Below, in pieces: positions 22,788 through 31,519 of a DNA stretch of 52,390 nt. Below the pieces are notes generated by a model, which saw nothing but the letters and a program-made list of their open reading frames with translations, did not search any database and was not told the origin of the DNA. Position 1 is the first letter of the stretch. The number at the start of each line of letters is the position of its first letter. The position numbers and the translations under genes are program-made. The stretch comes from Bacteroidales bacterium (GTDB lineage: Bacteria > Bacteroidota > Bacteroidia > Bacteroidales > P3): NCBI GenBank assembly GCA_017509045.1, contig JAFWQP010000043.1, forward strand, positions 1 through 52,390, in the 5' to 3' direction.

Positions 22788-23268
22788 TTCCCCCCATCAG
22801 TATCTCTATCGCCTTTTCCGCATCCTCGCAGGTGATGCCTGTGTCGGACGAGGTGTCAACCAAATAGGGCAGCTGTTCGGGAAGGAATATAGGGCTGTCG
22901 TCGATAATCACATAGCGGTATTCGCTTGGATTCTCGGGCGCATTCTGTGCCAGCCATTTCATGATTTCCATGCTACGCACGTAGAAATCGCTCGTGCTCA
23001 CTTCGGGCGTAATGCCCAACAATATCCCTGGCATCTCGCGCAGTGTCCACAGCGTGTGCATGGCGTCGAGTCCCTTGTATTTCCATGTCGAGGTGATGAT
23101 TACGTCGGCATGGGTGACGTCAATAATGTGCCGAAGATTGCCCACCGACTCGTAGTCAAAAAACGGGCCATAGTCGTCGCGCCATGGTTCGCCAGCCGCC
23201 ACCCGTTTTTTGTAGCTCCGTGAAGTGTTCAACACCCCGTCGATGTCAAGAAATATATAGCGTTCCAT
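22762..23268 (-). CDS. HAD-superfamily phosphatase-like protein
   Basis: 168 residues from the ATG at 23268. The frame is open to 23304, but the upstream part is translated from the GGCGTAC palindrome, so the shorter start is preferred. MERYIFLDIDGVLNTS holds the HAD motif I (DxDGVL), ITSTWK fits motif II, and YVIIDDSPIF carries the acidic motif IV. This arrangement is that of the HAD domain of the Swiss-army-knife RNA repair type and related stand-alone proteins. A nucleotide or RNA-end phosphatase is possible, with the substrate not determinable. It lies 52 bases after the hexapeptide acyltransferase gene. Confidence 0.8.
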   Translation of the reverse strand: MERYIFLDIDGVLNTSRSYKKRVAAGEPWRDDYGPFFDYESVGNLRHIIDVTHADVIITSTWKYKGLDAMHTLWTLREMPGILLGITPEVSTSDFYVRSMEIMKWLAQNAPENPSEYRYVIIDDSPIFLPEQLPYLVDTSSDTGITCEDAEKAIEILMGGTNPVVAGC

Positions 23269-23278
23269 ACTTTTTTCG

Positions 23279-23331
23279 TAAGGGCGTACCTGCGTGTACG
23301 TCACTGTAAGGGCTTAATTATCAATTATCAA
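23279..23331. repeat. GGCGTAC palindrome next to TTATCAA heptads
   Basis: GGGCGTACCTGCGTGTACG (from about 23282) is a variant of the palindrome at 13990-14090. TTATCAA twice (23318-23331) follows and contains the stop codon of the acyltransferase gene, whose last residues EIDN are encoded by heptads. Confidence 0.7.
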
Positions 23332-24016
23332 TTTCTCGCCACACCCCGCGACGCACCACCCGTGCGGGATTGCCGGCAATCACCGTTCGCTCCTCGTCAA
23401 ACGTCCCATGCACGCAACTCCCAGCACCGATGGTGGAATGTGAGCAAACGTGTGTGCCTTTCGTCACAATCACATTGCAGCCGCACCACACATTGTCGCC
23501 AAACACGATAGGGCGGTCCTCGTTGCACCTATGTCCCTCGTTGTCAACCAGCCGATGCTGGTCAGTGTCCATAAATGTGCATCGCCACGACGTGAGCACA
23601 TCCCTGCCGAAAGTGGTCGCCTTATGGCAAACGATAAGGGAACACGGCCCCATATTAAAATGGTCGCCCAGCGTCAATGTGCCTGTCTCCGCCACCTCTA
23701 TGCTGCAGCCCGCCCCTATGGCGCATTCGCCCAAGAAGTCAAGCCTACCTCGAATGTTGAGTATCGTGCGATGATAGCGGAAATCGGTCGTCTGGCATGT
23801 GTTGAAGCCAATCTTCACCATGCCTATCCGCAACTTCTCTGTATTTAGGCTAATCCTTCCCGAAACGTCGACAACCCGAGTGCGATGCGAAATGAGCAAA
23901 GGGAGGTGCCGTGCCTGCCGAACAGGCAACAAGCGGTAGTTATACCACACGCTGCGTGGCAGTGCCAACACATATCGTATGGCGGCAAGGCGTTTATTTC
24001 GGTGGCGTTCGTTCAT
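23321..24016 (-). CDS. Hexapeptide-repeat acyltransferase
   Basis: 231 residues of left-handed beta-helix type. Imperfect hexapeptides run through the middle (VDVSGRISLNTEKLRIGMVK, LDFLGECAIGAGCSIEVAET, GDNVWCGCNVIVTKGTHVC), with the expected catalytic-region His in MDTDQHRL, and the end ERTVIAGNPARVVRRGVWRE is typical of maltose/galactoside O-acetyltransferase-like enzymes. It probably acetylates a sugar of a surface polysaccharide. The N-terminal basic segment (MNERHRNKRLAAIRYVLAL) suggests loose membrane association. The C-terminal four residues and stop are in heptad repeats. Confidence 0.85.
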   Translation of the reverse strand: MNERHRNKRLAAIRYVLALPRSVWYNYRLLPVRQARHLPLLISHRTRVVDVSGRISLNTEKLRIGMVKIGFNTCQTTDFRYHRTILNIRGRLDFLGECAIGAGCSIEVAETGTLTLGDHFNMGPCSLIVCHKATTFGRDVLTSWRCTFMDTDQHRLVDNEGHRCNEDRPIVFGDNVWCGCNVIVTKGTHVCSHSTIGAGSCVHGTFDEERTVIAGNPARVVRRGVWREIDN

Positions 24017-24063
24017 GCTTCTCCTCGCCCGTGTGTAAATCTGATTAACGCATTAACGCATTC

Positions 24064-24465
24064 CTATTGTCTGTCGAAATCCAACTCGTAGACGTAAGTG
24101 ATAGGATTGCCCTCGTCGTCACGACTCTCATTGACAAAAGAAACAGAGAGCTTTTTATTATCCAACTTCTTGATATCCATTGGAGTAGTCTTGCCTGCGA
24201 AGTCGGTGGTCAGTTTGTCGCCCTCTATAGTGTAGGTGCCGTTTTCGGTGCGCCCCATCATAGTGGCGGACATAGACTTATCGGCATTAAAGACCATAGT
24301 GAAATCCAGATAGATGTTGATGAGCTGAGTGTAGGGAGTGCAGGTGGCTGTGGTGCATTTCCAAGTGCCGACGATAAGGTCTTCCTGACTTTTTGTGCAA
24401 GAGCTGAACAACGAAATCGAGGCGACAAAACATACGATTGTCAACAGTGTAAATACTTTTTTCAT
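24064..24465 (-). CDS. Lipocalin-like lipoprotein
   Basis: 133 residues with an SPII signal (LFSSC, Cys23). The mature part begins DLIVGTWKCTTATC, and has alternating beta strands with FNADKSMSATMMGRTENGTY and TIEGDKLTTDF, the plan of the short lipocalin-like domains common in Bacteroidales. The ligand is unknown. A -7 box lies at 24512-24519 on the minus strand, 47 bases upstream, so it is its own unit. Confidence 0.82.
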   Translation of the reverse strand: MKKVFTLLTIVCFVASISLFSSCTKSQEDLIVGTWKCTTATCTPYTQLINIYLDFTMVFNADKSMSATMMGRTENGTYTIEGDKLTTDFAGKTTPMDIKKLDNKKLSVSFVNESRDDEGNPITYVYELDFDRQ

Positions 24466-24511
24466 GGTTATTGAGTGTTAAGGGTTGATAAAATGTGTTG
24501 TTTTCGATTTG

Positions 24512-24519
24512 CAAAAATA
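24512..24519 (-). promoter_or_regulatory. Promoter -7 box for the lipocalin-like gene
   Basis: On the minus strand TATTTTTG followed by C, matching TAnnTTTG, 47 bases before the start. Confidence 0.65.
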
Positions 24520-24618
24520 CACTTTTTTTTACAATTTTTATCGTTGTTCTGTAAATTTTTTTTTTCACCCAAGCTCAGGCACTTTTGTTTACCAAGTTTC
24601 TTCCTCCTTACTTTTATT

Positions 24619-24731
24619 GTTATCCTATCGTTATACCTTAGTTATACCTTAGTTATACCTTAGTTATTCTATATATAATAGTATAACTAAGGTATAACTA
24701 AGGTATAACTAAGGTATAACGATAGGATAAC
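24619..24731. repeat. 49-bp perfect inverted repeat built from 11-mers
   Basis: The left arm (24619-24667) is GTTATCCTATC followed by three copies of the 11-mer GTTATACCTTA and GTTAT. The right arm (24683-24731) is its exact reverse complement, with a 15-base AT-rich loop between. Further out CCTTACT and AGTAAGG also pair. No gene is contained. The spacer 24466-24871 holds nothing else beyond the lipocalin promoter. Confidence 0.95.
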
Positions 24732-24871
24732 GGAAGAAGGCAGTAAGGAATCATGGGGAGGGCGAAAGGGTGGAATAGAGTGGTGGTAATGAATTGTGTG
24801 TTAGGGTAATAAAAATATCTCACATCCTTGTTTAGGGGATGAGGACATGATAGGGGTGATGTGCTGGGTGT

Positions 24872-25123
24872 CTACTTCTTGATGAGGGAGATAATCCACA
24901 GCAGCAGGCAGGCACCGATGACGGAGGTGACGAGGGCACCGATAAAGGTGGTTCCCCAATGAATGCCCAACCATGCAAGAAGGTTGCCGCCAATAAAGCC
25001 GCCGACAATACCAACCAAGAGGTTGACTATGAAGCCGAAACCGGCACCTTTCATCAGCTTGCCGGCAAGAAATCCGGCTAATGCGCCAATAATAATACTG
25101 ACAATAATACTTGTAGAAGTCAT
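24872..25123 (-). CDS. GlsB/YeaQ/YmgE-family stress response membrane protein
   Basis: 83 residues, almost entirely hydrophobic with three membrane segments and many glycines (IIIGALAGFLAGKLMKG, GFIVNLLVGIVGGFIGGNLL, FIGALVTSVIGACLLLWI). LAGKLMKGAGFGFIVNLLVG is the signature of the GlsB/YeaQ/YmgE (transglycosylase-associated protein) family of small inner-membrane proteins linked to general stress. The length is typical. It is a single gene. Confidence 0.93.
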   Translation of the reverse strand: MTSTSIIVSIIIGALAGFLAGKLMKGAGFGFIVNLLVGIVGGFIGGNLLAWLGIHWGTTFIGALVTSVIGACLLLWIISLIKK

Positions 25124-25223
25124 AATAATGTGTTTTTGGTGAATTTTATCTTATTAACGAATGTTTTGATGATTTATTGTGTTATGGGGGGGGCTACTTT
25201 TTGTTGTGAGTAGGGGGGGGCGG

Positions 25224-26258
25224 TCAGTGTAGAATGTCTTTCTGCGCGGTGACGTGTGGGAAGAAACGTTTGCAGATGGGTATGGCGGCGGAACAGCACA
25301 ACATGGTGAGCGCGAGGGTTATTAGCGATGCCGTCCAAGGCTGGTCGGTGAAAAGATGGTAGTGCTTGAATATTCGTACGATGTGTAAGTAGAAAGGACC
25401 GTGAAGTATGAGTATCATGATGGAGTATCTGCCCCACCAGCGGACGACGGGGATGTATTGTATCCATTTGGATAAAAGGATAATGAATGTTGCGCCGACA
25501 AAACCGCTGATGTGATATAAGAGGTAGTTGTATGTAGCAACGGGGATGGGTTCAAGGACGCTTTCGCGAGGGGCAAAGAAGTAGAGGAATAGGGCGAGAG
25601 AGACGAGTATGAGGGGGACGAACTTGTCAGTAGGATTGGGTTGAAGAAGTTTGGTATGGCGGAAGCAGACATAGCCAAAAGCAAAAAATGGGGTGGAATC
25701 TAGCGCTCTGTCGAGGTAGAAAGGAAGATTGATGTTTTGTCGGAAAAAGAGCAACCCGACGGCACCTAGCATCATGGATAGCAGACAGATGGCCAGGGTT
25801 TGTCGACGTTTGAAGAATTTGTATGCAAGGGAGTGAATGAGATAGAAGATGATGTTGATTTCGAAGAGGCAGAGAAGAAACCAGATGGGGAGGTTGACAA
25901 AGTTTGTTTCGTGGTATAGTTTCCTAAAACTGTAGAGGGGGCTGATGGGGTGGCGTGTGAATACGGGAATGCCTAGTTGCCCGTAGATGTAAGCAATGAT
26001 TACAGAAACGAACAAGAACCAAAAGACAAAGGGGATGAGGAGTTTGTTGGTCTTGCGCTTTAGAAAGTCAAAAAATCCGTTGTATTGTTTGAAGAAACAG
26101 CCAGAGAGGAAAAAGTACAAGGGTAGCCGTATCGCTCTGAAGACATGAGCCATCGGCATTTCTGCATGATAAGAAATGGTAATATGATAAAGAACTACGA
26201 GGGTGATGCACAGGCCTTTGGCGAGGTCGAGGTATTCTATTCTTGGTTTTGTGGGCAT
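25224..26258 (-). CDS. Acyltransferase-3 family membrane protein, paralogue 2
   Basis: 344 residues with about ten membrane segments. The opening PRIEYLDLAKGLCITLVVLY with the following HI carries the conserved Arg and His of acyltransferase family 3, and LPLYFFLSGCFF and TNKLLIPFVFWFL are further hallmarks. Such proteins O-acetylate or acylate sugars of exported glycans at the inner membrane. It is similar over its whole length to the gene just upstream, with near-identical first 17 residues and last 30. Its ATG overlaps the upstream stop by one base (TAATG). It is the last gene of the unit. Confidence 0.9.
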   Translation of the reverse strand: MPTKPRIEYLDLAKGLCITLVVLYHITISYHAEMPMAHVFRAIRLPLYFFLSGCFFKQYNGFFDFLKRKTNKLLIPFVFWFLFVSVIIAYIYGQLGIPVFTRHPISPLYSFRKLYHETNFVNLPIWFLLCLFEINIIFYLIHSLAYKFFKRRQTLAICLLSMMLGAVGLLFFRQNINLPFYLDRALDSTPFFAFGYVCFRHTKLLQPNPTDKFVPLILVSLALFLYFFAPRESVLEPIPVATYNYLLYHISGFVGATFIILLSKWIQYIPVVRWWGRYSIMILILHGPFYLHIVRIFKHYHLFTDQPWTASLITLALTMLCCSAAIPICKRFFPHVTAQKDILH

Positions 26259-27325
26259 TATTTGATAGAAGAGTTATTAGGTGGGGATTGTATTGGAATG
26301 AGATCCTTCTGAGCAGTGACGTGTGGGAAAAAACGTTTGCAGATGGGTATGGCGGCGGAACAGCACAGCATGGTTAGTGAGAGAATTATCAGTAAGGCAA
26401 TCCAAGGTTGGTCGGGCATGATGTGTAAGTGACGGGCAATATGTACAAAGTGATGATAGATTGGACCGTGAAGGATGAGGATGATGATGGAGTATCTACC
26501 CCACCAACGGATGACTGGCAGGTACTTTATCCATTTGGTTCGTAGAATGATGAACGATGCACCAGCAAATCCACTAAGGTAGTGGCAGAAGAAGTCTTGA
26601 ATATCGACACGGTCTTTTGAGGAAATAGGTGTTTTAAGTGCAAGGAAATAGATAAACAGAACAAGCACGATAAGAAGGATGGGAATATATTTGTCAACCC
26701 GGTTGGGCGTTAATATTGTGGTGTGGCGAAAGCAAACATAGCCAAATGCGAAATATGGTAGGTCGCTTAGTGCAGAGTCGATGAAGAAGGGTAAGTCAAT
26801 TTCATGGTTGTGGAGTATCACGTAGACTATTCCGAGTAGAAGAGATAGAATGCAGATGACGGGTGTTTGGTAACGTTTGGATAGTTTGTATGAGATTAGG
26901 TGTATGAAGTAGAAAAGAATGTTAATTTCGAAGAGGCATAGCAGAAACCAAATAGGTATATTGAAGAAGTCCTCTTCTTTATAAAGTGTTACTAAGTCAT
27001 GCAATGGGCCAACAGGAGTAGAATAGATGGTGTGTATACCGAGTAGGTTGTATAAGTATACGACGAATATTGAGATAAGAAGAAACCAAAAAGCGAAAGG
27101 TATAAGTAATTTGTTGGTTTTGCGTTTCAGGAAGTCGAAGAATCCATTGTAGGGTTTGAAGAAACAGCCAGAGAGGAAAAAGTATAAAGGAAGTCGTATG
27201 GATCTGAATACATGGGCAATAGGCATCTGTACAGAAAAATAAGCGGTTGCGTGAAAAAGCGCAACTAGAAAGATGCAGATTCCCTTGGCGAGGTCGAGGT
27301 ATTCTATTCTTGGTTTTGTGGGCAT
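26258..27325 (-). CDS. Acyltransferase-3 family membrane protein, paralogue 1
   Basis: 355 residues, the partner of the gene at 25224. It has the same opening PRIEYLDLAKGICIFLVALF, the same LPLYFFLSGCFF, PIWFLLCLFEIN and FAFGYVCFRHT stretches, and the same ending AAIPICKRFFPHVTAQKD. The middle loops differ, so the two enzymes may act on different positions or acceptors. It begins 15 bases after the S1/P1-like gene, on the same strand. Both acyltransferase genes are more AT-rich than the neighbours. Confidence 0.9.
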   Translation of the reverse strand: MPTKPRIEYLDLAKGICIFLVALFHATAYFSVQMPIAHVFRSIRLPLYFFLSGCFFKPYNGFFDFLKRKTNKLLIPFAFWFLLISIFVVYLYNLLGIHTIYSTPVGPLHDLVTLYKEEDFFNIPIWFLLCLFEINILFYFIHLISYKLSKRYQTPVICILSLLLGIVYVILHNHEIDLPFFIDSALSDLPYFAFGYVCFRHTTILTPNRVDKYIPILLIVLVLFIYFLALKTPISSKDRVDIQDFFCHYLSGFAGASFIILRTKWIKYLPVIRWWGRYSIIILILHGPIYHHFVHIARHLHIMPDQPWIALLIILSLTMLCCSAAIPICKRFFPHVTAQKDLIPIQSPPNNSSIK

Positions 27326-27340
27326 GGTGGGGCGATGGGG

Positions 27341-28279
27341 TTATCTGCCTTTCGCCCAGCTGCGGTAGCGGGCCCAGACGTGAAGCCATACGCGGGCGAT
27401 AGAGTCGATGGCATCGCTGAGGATGTATTGGCTGTATTCGTCGAAGCGTTGGTAGGTCTCGGTGGTTTTGAATACTTCTTTGGTGAGGTCCTCTTCGTTG
27501 TAGCCTTCGGGTATGAGGCGGTAAGACATGAGGTAGGAGTATTCTGAGATGGCACTCATATAGTCCCAGGTGTTGCCGTTGCCTGTGCCCCAGCTGTGGA
27601 GGTATTCGCGGTTGAGGAGGTCGTTTTCGACAGCCTGAATCAGCGGCGTGGGCTTTTTGGGCAGGGGGTAGCCGTCGGGGGCGTAGAAAAAGCGGTTGTT
27701 GGCAGTGTCGATGGAGTAGGAGTTTTTGACTTGGGTGTCCCACTGTGTTTCGATAAAGCCGTGTATGTTTTGCCCCGACGAGAAGGAACGGCAGTCGCAG
27801 TGCAGCGGCATGTGGCAGTCGGCAATGTAGTGGCTAAGGATGAAAAAGCGCATGGCAATGTGATTGCCTGTGGTGGCAATGGGGTTGCCTCGGTCTTCCA
27901 TGCGGAGAATCTTGAAGCAGTCGATGATGCTGTGGGCAATGGATTCGCAGCGGTCGGCACAGTTACCTGCTTCAATGACGAAGGGCTTTTGATAGAGGTC
28001 GGATTTCTGCCCTAGCGTATAGAGGTTCATGGTCTTGGGGAGTTTCTTGAACTTCTGCTCGCGCGTTTCGTTGCTGGGGCGGTATTTGATGATGTGGCTG
28101 GTGGACATATCTTTGAAGACTTCGTCAGGATACCAAGAGCCTTCGATAACGAAGTCGCGGTAGTCGTGGAACCATTTTACGAGACTTTGGGCGTCTTCGC
28201 GGTTGGCTTCGGGAATGTCGGCGTATTGGAGTCGTTTGATGGCCATGAATGCCAGCCAGGCGTGGGTATACTTTTTCAT
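27341..28279 (-). CDS. Zinc-dependent phospholipase C / S1-P1 nuclease-like protein
   Basis: 312 residues. The N-terminal THAWLAFMAIKRL supplies the first His, HDYRDFVIEGSWYPDE and STSHIIKYRP follow, and SHYIADCHMPLHCDCRSFSS holds the HxxxD and H ligands of the zinc-dependent phospholipase C/S1-P1 nuclease fold. No signal peptide is obvious, which is unusual for an enzyme group that is normally exported. The substrate could be phospholipid or nucleic acid. It is the first gene of a leftward unit with two membrane acyltransferases, which points to lipid or glycan remodelling rather than nuclease function. Confidence 0.82.
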   Translation of the reverse strand: MKKYTHAWLAFMAIKRLQYADIPEANREDAQSLVKWFHDYRDFVIEGSWYPDEVFKDMSTSHIIKYRPSNETREQKFKKLPKTMNLYTLGQKSDLYQKPFVIEAGNCADRCESIAHSIIDCFKILRMEDRGNPIATTGNHIAMRFFILSHYIADCHMPLHCDCRSFSSGQNIHGFIETQWDTQVKNSYSIDTANNRFFYAPDGYPLPKKPTPLIQAVENDLLNREYLHSWGTGNGNTWDYMSAISEYSYLMSYRLIPEGYNEEDLTKEVFKTTETYQRFDEYSQYILSDAIDSIARVWLHVWARYRSWAKGR

Positions 28280-28328
28280 AAGCGTGGGTATTTTTTTTGT
28301 AATAATAACGTATTTTAATTTTTTTTAG

Positions 28329-28336
28329 TATTTTTG
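28329..28336 (+). promoter_or_regulatory. Promoter -7 box for the rhamnosidase gene
   Basis: TATTTTTG followed by C, matching TAnnTTTG, 25 bases before the ATG at 28362. The region between the divergent genes is only 82 bases and very AT-rich. Confidence 0.7.
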
Positions 28337-28361
28337 CATCGTAATATTTACATTTTCTAAT

Positions 28362-30551
28362 ATGGCATTAAGATGGATATTTATACTGCTGATGATGGTA
28401 ATATCGGGTATGGCATCCCAAGCACAATACATTGGTTGCATGTCCGACAGTGGCTTTGCCGAGACAGCGGTGTTGCACAAGCACTTTACCTTGACTGGTT
28501 CGACAGAGGGCGTGTATGCCGTGGTCAATTCCATTGGCTACCATCACCTTAACGTCAATGGCTATAAAGTGGGCGACTATGTGTTGCAGCCTGCGGTGTC
28601 GCAACTCGATAAGCACTCGTTGTCGGTAACATACGATATAAGTGGCAATCTTCGAACGGGAAAGAATGTCATTGACCTTTGGCTAGGGCAGGGGTGGGGA
28701 AGGATATATAATATGCCAGCAGTAGCACAGATGGTGGTGTGTCGAGAGGTGGACGGACATACGGATACACTTCTTGTCACCGACAGCACATGGGAGGCTT
28801 CGCCGGGCTTCCGCAGTTATACCGATAGTTGGCAGCCGTTGCACTTTGGGGGTGAACGATTTGACCCTTGTCGGAAAGCGGCGTGGCGGCCTGCCGCAGT
28901 GGTGAGGCTTCCGCAGATGAGGGTCACGCCACAGGAGTTTGAGGGCAATCGTATCGTGGATGTGCTGTTTCCGCAATCGGTTCAACCACAATTGGACGGA
29001 ACGATTCTGGTTGATTTTGGACGTGTTGTGACTGGATGGCTTCACGTGGACTTTTTTCCGCAGCCTGTCGGTCGAGAGTTGACACTGGAGTATCTTGACC
29101 ACTTGCAGGCTGAGCCGCCTCACACCGAGACTGACGTATATGTTGCGCACGGTGATAATGGTGAAATGGAACATTTTCACAGCGATATGCACCTCCATTC
29201 TTTCCGCTATGTGAGAATAAAAGGGGTGGTGTACGGCAAGGTCTTTCCCATGGCGTTGCAGATAAGTGCCGTCGACCCCAAGGAGGGTGCTACCTTTGAA
29301 TGTTCCGACCCAAGGTTGAATGCCATACACGATATGGTGAAGTACACCCTCTCGTGCCTTACCTTCAGCGGCTACATGGTGGACTGTCCTCATCTAGAGC
29401 GCATGGGTTATGGTGGCGATGGTAACTCTTCGGCCATGACATTGCAGACTATCTATGATGTGCGCAGCACCTACTACAACTGGCTCTCGGCCTGGGCTGA
29501 CGCTATGGACAGCACGGGCTCGCTGCCATACGTGGCACCGGCATTCCCCACAGGGGGCGGCCCCTATTGGAGCGGTTTTATCGTCAAGGCTCCGTGGCGC
29601 ACCTATCTCAACTATGGCGACCGCACTCTGATAGACCGCCATTACAAGCAGATGAAACGTTGGTTGGGATACGTGGAGCGGTACAGCCCCGAAGGGCTGT
29701 TGCAGCCGTGGCCCGACGAGGGACGCATGTGGTTTCTTGGTGACTGGCTGGCACCCAAAGGCATCGACGTGAAGGGAGAGTCAGCGCTGTTTGTCAGCAA
29801 CTGTTTTATTAGCGAATGCCTTGCCGACATGGTGCGGATGGCACGTCTGACGGGCAATGACGAGGATGCGCAATATTACGCTGCTCGTCGCCAACGGCTG
29901 CTGAAAGACATCCACAACACGTTCTACCATTTTGAAACACACACCTATGCCAATGGCACCCCGCTCGACCTTGCCTACGCTATGCTGGCCGATGTCGTGC
30001 CAGACAGCCAGACGCGTCAGACCGTCAAAGACAAACTAATTGCCGACAGTTATGGCAAATACAAATCCCATATTGCCGTAGGGTTGGTGGGAGTGCCTAT
30101 CTTTACCGAATGGGCTATCCGTGAGCGTCAGACTGACCTAATGGCGACCATTCTGCGACAGCCCGACTACCCTGGTTATCTTAATATGATTGAACAAGGA
30201 GCCACCACTACCTGGGAGTCGTGGGACGGGGACCGCAGTCGTGTGCATAACTGCTATAACGGCATTGGCATCTGGTTTTATCAAGCGTTGGCTGGTATCC
30301 GCCCTGACCCTGAATATCCTGGATACAAACATTTCTTTGTTGACCCACAACCATGTGATGGCATCACGTGGGTTAAAGCCACGAAACCTACCATCTTTGG
30401 CACTATCAGTGTGGACATCAACGAGGGTAATATGCACTTGACTGTTCCGAAAGGCACATGCGCCACTATTTTCCCTGGAACAAATCTGGAACGCAAACTC
30501 CCTGCTGGCGAATGGAATGTAGAAGTGCCCTATTTTAACTCATCAAGATAG
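28362..30551 (+). CDS. Alpha-L-rhamnosidase (GH78-like)
   Basis: 729 residues with an N-terminal signal peptide (WIFILLMMVISGMASQAQ). The N-terminal beta domain has NGYKVGDYVLQPAVSQ and WLGQGWGR, and the alpha/alpha barrel carries VDCPHLERMGYGGDGNSSAM (about 340-358) and GATTTWESWDGD (about 611-622), both diagnostic for GH78. Acidic residues in the first stretch and the Glu of WESW are the expected general acid and base. It releases terminal alpha-L-rhamnose from plant pectins, glycosides or bacterial polysaccharides in the periplasm. The last 22 bases overlap the convergent NUDIX gene. It is not in a classical polysaccharide utilisation locus: no SusC/SusD pair is nearby. Confidence 0.93.
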   Translation: MALRWIFILLMMVISGMASQAQYIGCMSDSGFAETAVLHKHFTLTGSTEGVYAVVNSIGYHHLNVNGYKVGDYVLQPAVSQLDKHSLSVTYDISGNLRTGKNVIDLWLGQGWGRIYNMPAVAQMVVCREVDGHTDTLLVTDSTWEASPGFRSYTDSWQPLHFGGERFDPCRKAAWRPAAVVRLPQMRVTPQEFEGNRIVDVLFPQSVQPQLDGTILVDFGRVVTGWLHVDFFPQPVGRELTLEYLDHLQAEPPHTETDVYVAHGDNGEMEHFHSDMHLHSFRYVRIKGVVYGKVFPMALQISAVDPKEGATFECSDPRLNAIHDMVKYTLSCLTFSGYMVDCPHLERMGYGGDGNSSAMTLQTIYDVRSTYYNWLSAWADAMDSTGSLPYVAPAFPTGGGPYWSGFIVKAPWRTYLNYGDRTLIDRHYKQMKRWLGYVERYSPEGLLQPWPDEGRMWFLGDWLAPKGIDVKGESALFVSNCFISECLADMVRMARLTGNDEDAQYYAARRQRLLKDIHNTFYHFETHTYANGTPLDLAYAMLADVVPDSQTRQTVKDKLIADSYGKYKSHIAVGLVGVPIFTEWAIRERQTDLMATILRQPDYPGYLNMIEQGATTTWESWDGDRSRVHNCYNGIGIWFYQALAGIRPDPEYPGYKHFFVDPQPCDGITWVKATKPTIFGTISVDINEGNMHLTVPKGTCATIFPGTNLERKLPAGEWNVEVPYFNSSR

Positions 30552-31024
30552 GCGTTAAGAAATTGGGCGGCAAGGCTGTTCGGACGGATGTTAAGGCGTG
30601 CATCTTCTGGGTTGAACCATTGGTAGGAATCTATTTCACTATTGGGAGATAACTCGCTTGAATCCTTCACATAAGCGGTAAAGTTGCACATTAGGGTGTT
30701 CGATGGCTCGAAGAAACTGGTGCGGTTGAACTTGATATGACTGGCGGTCATGCCTGCCTCTTCCTTTATCTCACGACAGACGGCATGTTCTACTTGTTCG
30801 CCTCGATTGACATATCCCGCCACGAGGATGAACGATGGCCTGCCGTATTGCTTAATCAATAAGATCTCACCAGTCTGTTCGTTGATGACGATCATGCTAA
30901 CCGCCACGTTATACATCGGAAAGCGGAACTGCTGACATTGGGGGCAGTAGGGGACAATGCCTTCGCCCTCTAGTTTCTGCTCTATCAGTTCTGTTCCGCA
31001 TTCGAAGCAATGTTTTTGTATCAT
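30530..31024 (-). CDS. NUDIX hydrolase with N-terminal zinc ribbon
   Basis: 164 residues. Two Cys pairs (CFECG and CPQC, about 8-11 and 28-31) form a zinc ribbon, as in NADH pyrophosphatase NudC. The NUDIX box is complete: G in AGYVNRGEQ, then REIKEEAGM with the metal-binding Glu residues. It hydrolyses a nucleoside diphosphate derivative. It is the last gene of a five-gene leftward unit and its start overlaps the GNAT stop by four bases. Confidence 0.9.
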   Translation of the reverse strand: MIQKHCFECGTELIEQKLEGEGIVPYCPQCQQFRFPMYNVAVSMIVINEQTGEILLIKQYGRPSFILVAGYVNRGEQVEHAVCREIKEEAGMTASHIKFNRTSFFEPSNTLMCNFTAYVKDSSELSPNSEIDSYQWFNPEDARLNIRPNSLAAQFLNAYLDELK

Positions 31025-31512
31025 GTTGTTTCGTTAAGTCTTAGCTTACATACCATAATCAGTTCTTCGTCGGTTTCTTGCAGCACTTTGAATCCTGCCT
31101 TCTGATACATTCCGACCGCGTAGTTTGCCTTTTGCACCGACAGCGATACCTGCGAGTAACCATCGTTCTGCAATAGTGCAATCATCCTCTCTAGCAGTTC
31201 TGTTCCGATGCCTTTGTTGCGGTATTCTTTGTAGAGTGATATCGCCAAGGAGGGGGTGTCGTCGGAAATATGGCCGTAGTCGTGCATAATCCTAGTCCAT
31301 ACGGCACCGACTATCCTCCCATCGCATTCGGCCACCAGACATCTGTCGTCGGGTTCGTGTCCGAAATTGCGCACATATACCTGTAGCTCTTCGTTTTCGA
31401 TGATGGATTGGGGCGGTGCCGCTACTCCCTCAGGTATAAAGATGGCTTCATAGAGGAATTGATTCAAAAGGGGTGTCTCGTCTTGTTGTATTTGCCTAAT
31501 GAAGGTGGTCAT
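31021..31512 (-). CDS. GNAT-family N-acetyltransferase
   Basis: 163 residues from the ATG at 31512; the frame extends 24 bases further, but the shorter start gives the usual N-terminus MTTFIRQIQQDE. The acetyl-CoA loop is in SLYKEYRNKGIGTELLERMI (R/Q-x-x-G-x-G/A pattern as RNKGIG), and YAVGMYQKAGFKVLQE is the typical C-terminal GNAT segment. The acceptor is unknown. It begins seven bases after the DUF5714 gene and overlaps the NUDIX gene. Confidence 0.88.
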   Translation of the reverse strand: MTTFIRQIQQDETPLLNQFLYEAIFIPEGVAAPPQSIIENEELQVYVRNFGHEPDDRCLVAECDGRIVGAVWTRIMHDYGHISDDTPSLAISLYKEYRNKGIGTELLERMIALLQNDGYSQVSLSVQKANYAVGMYQKAGFKVLQETDEELIMVCKLRLNETT

Positions 31513-31519
31513 AAAAAAA

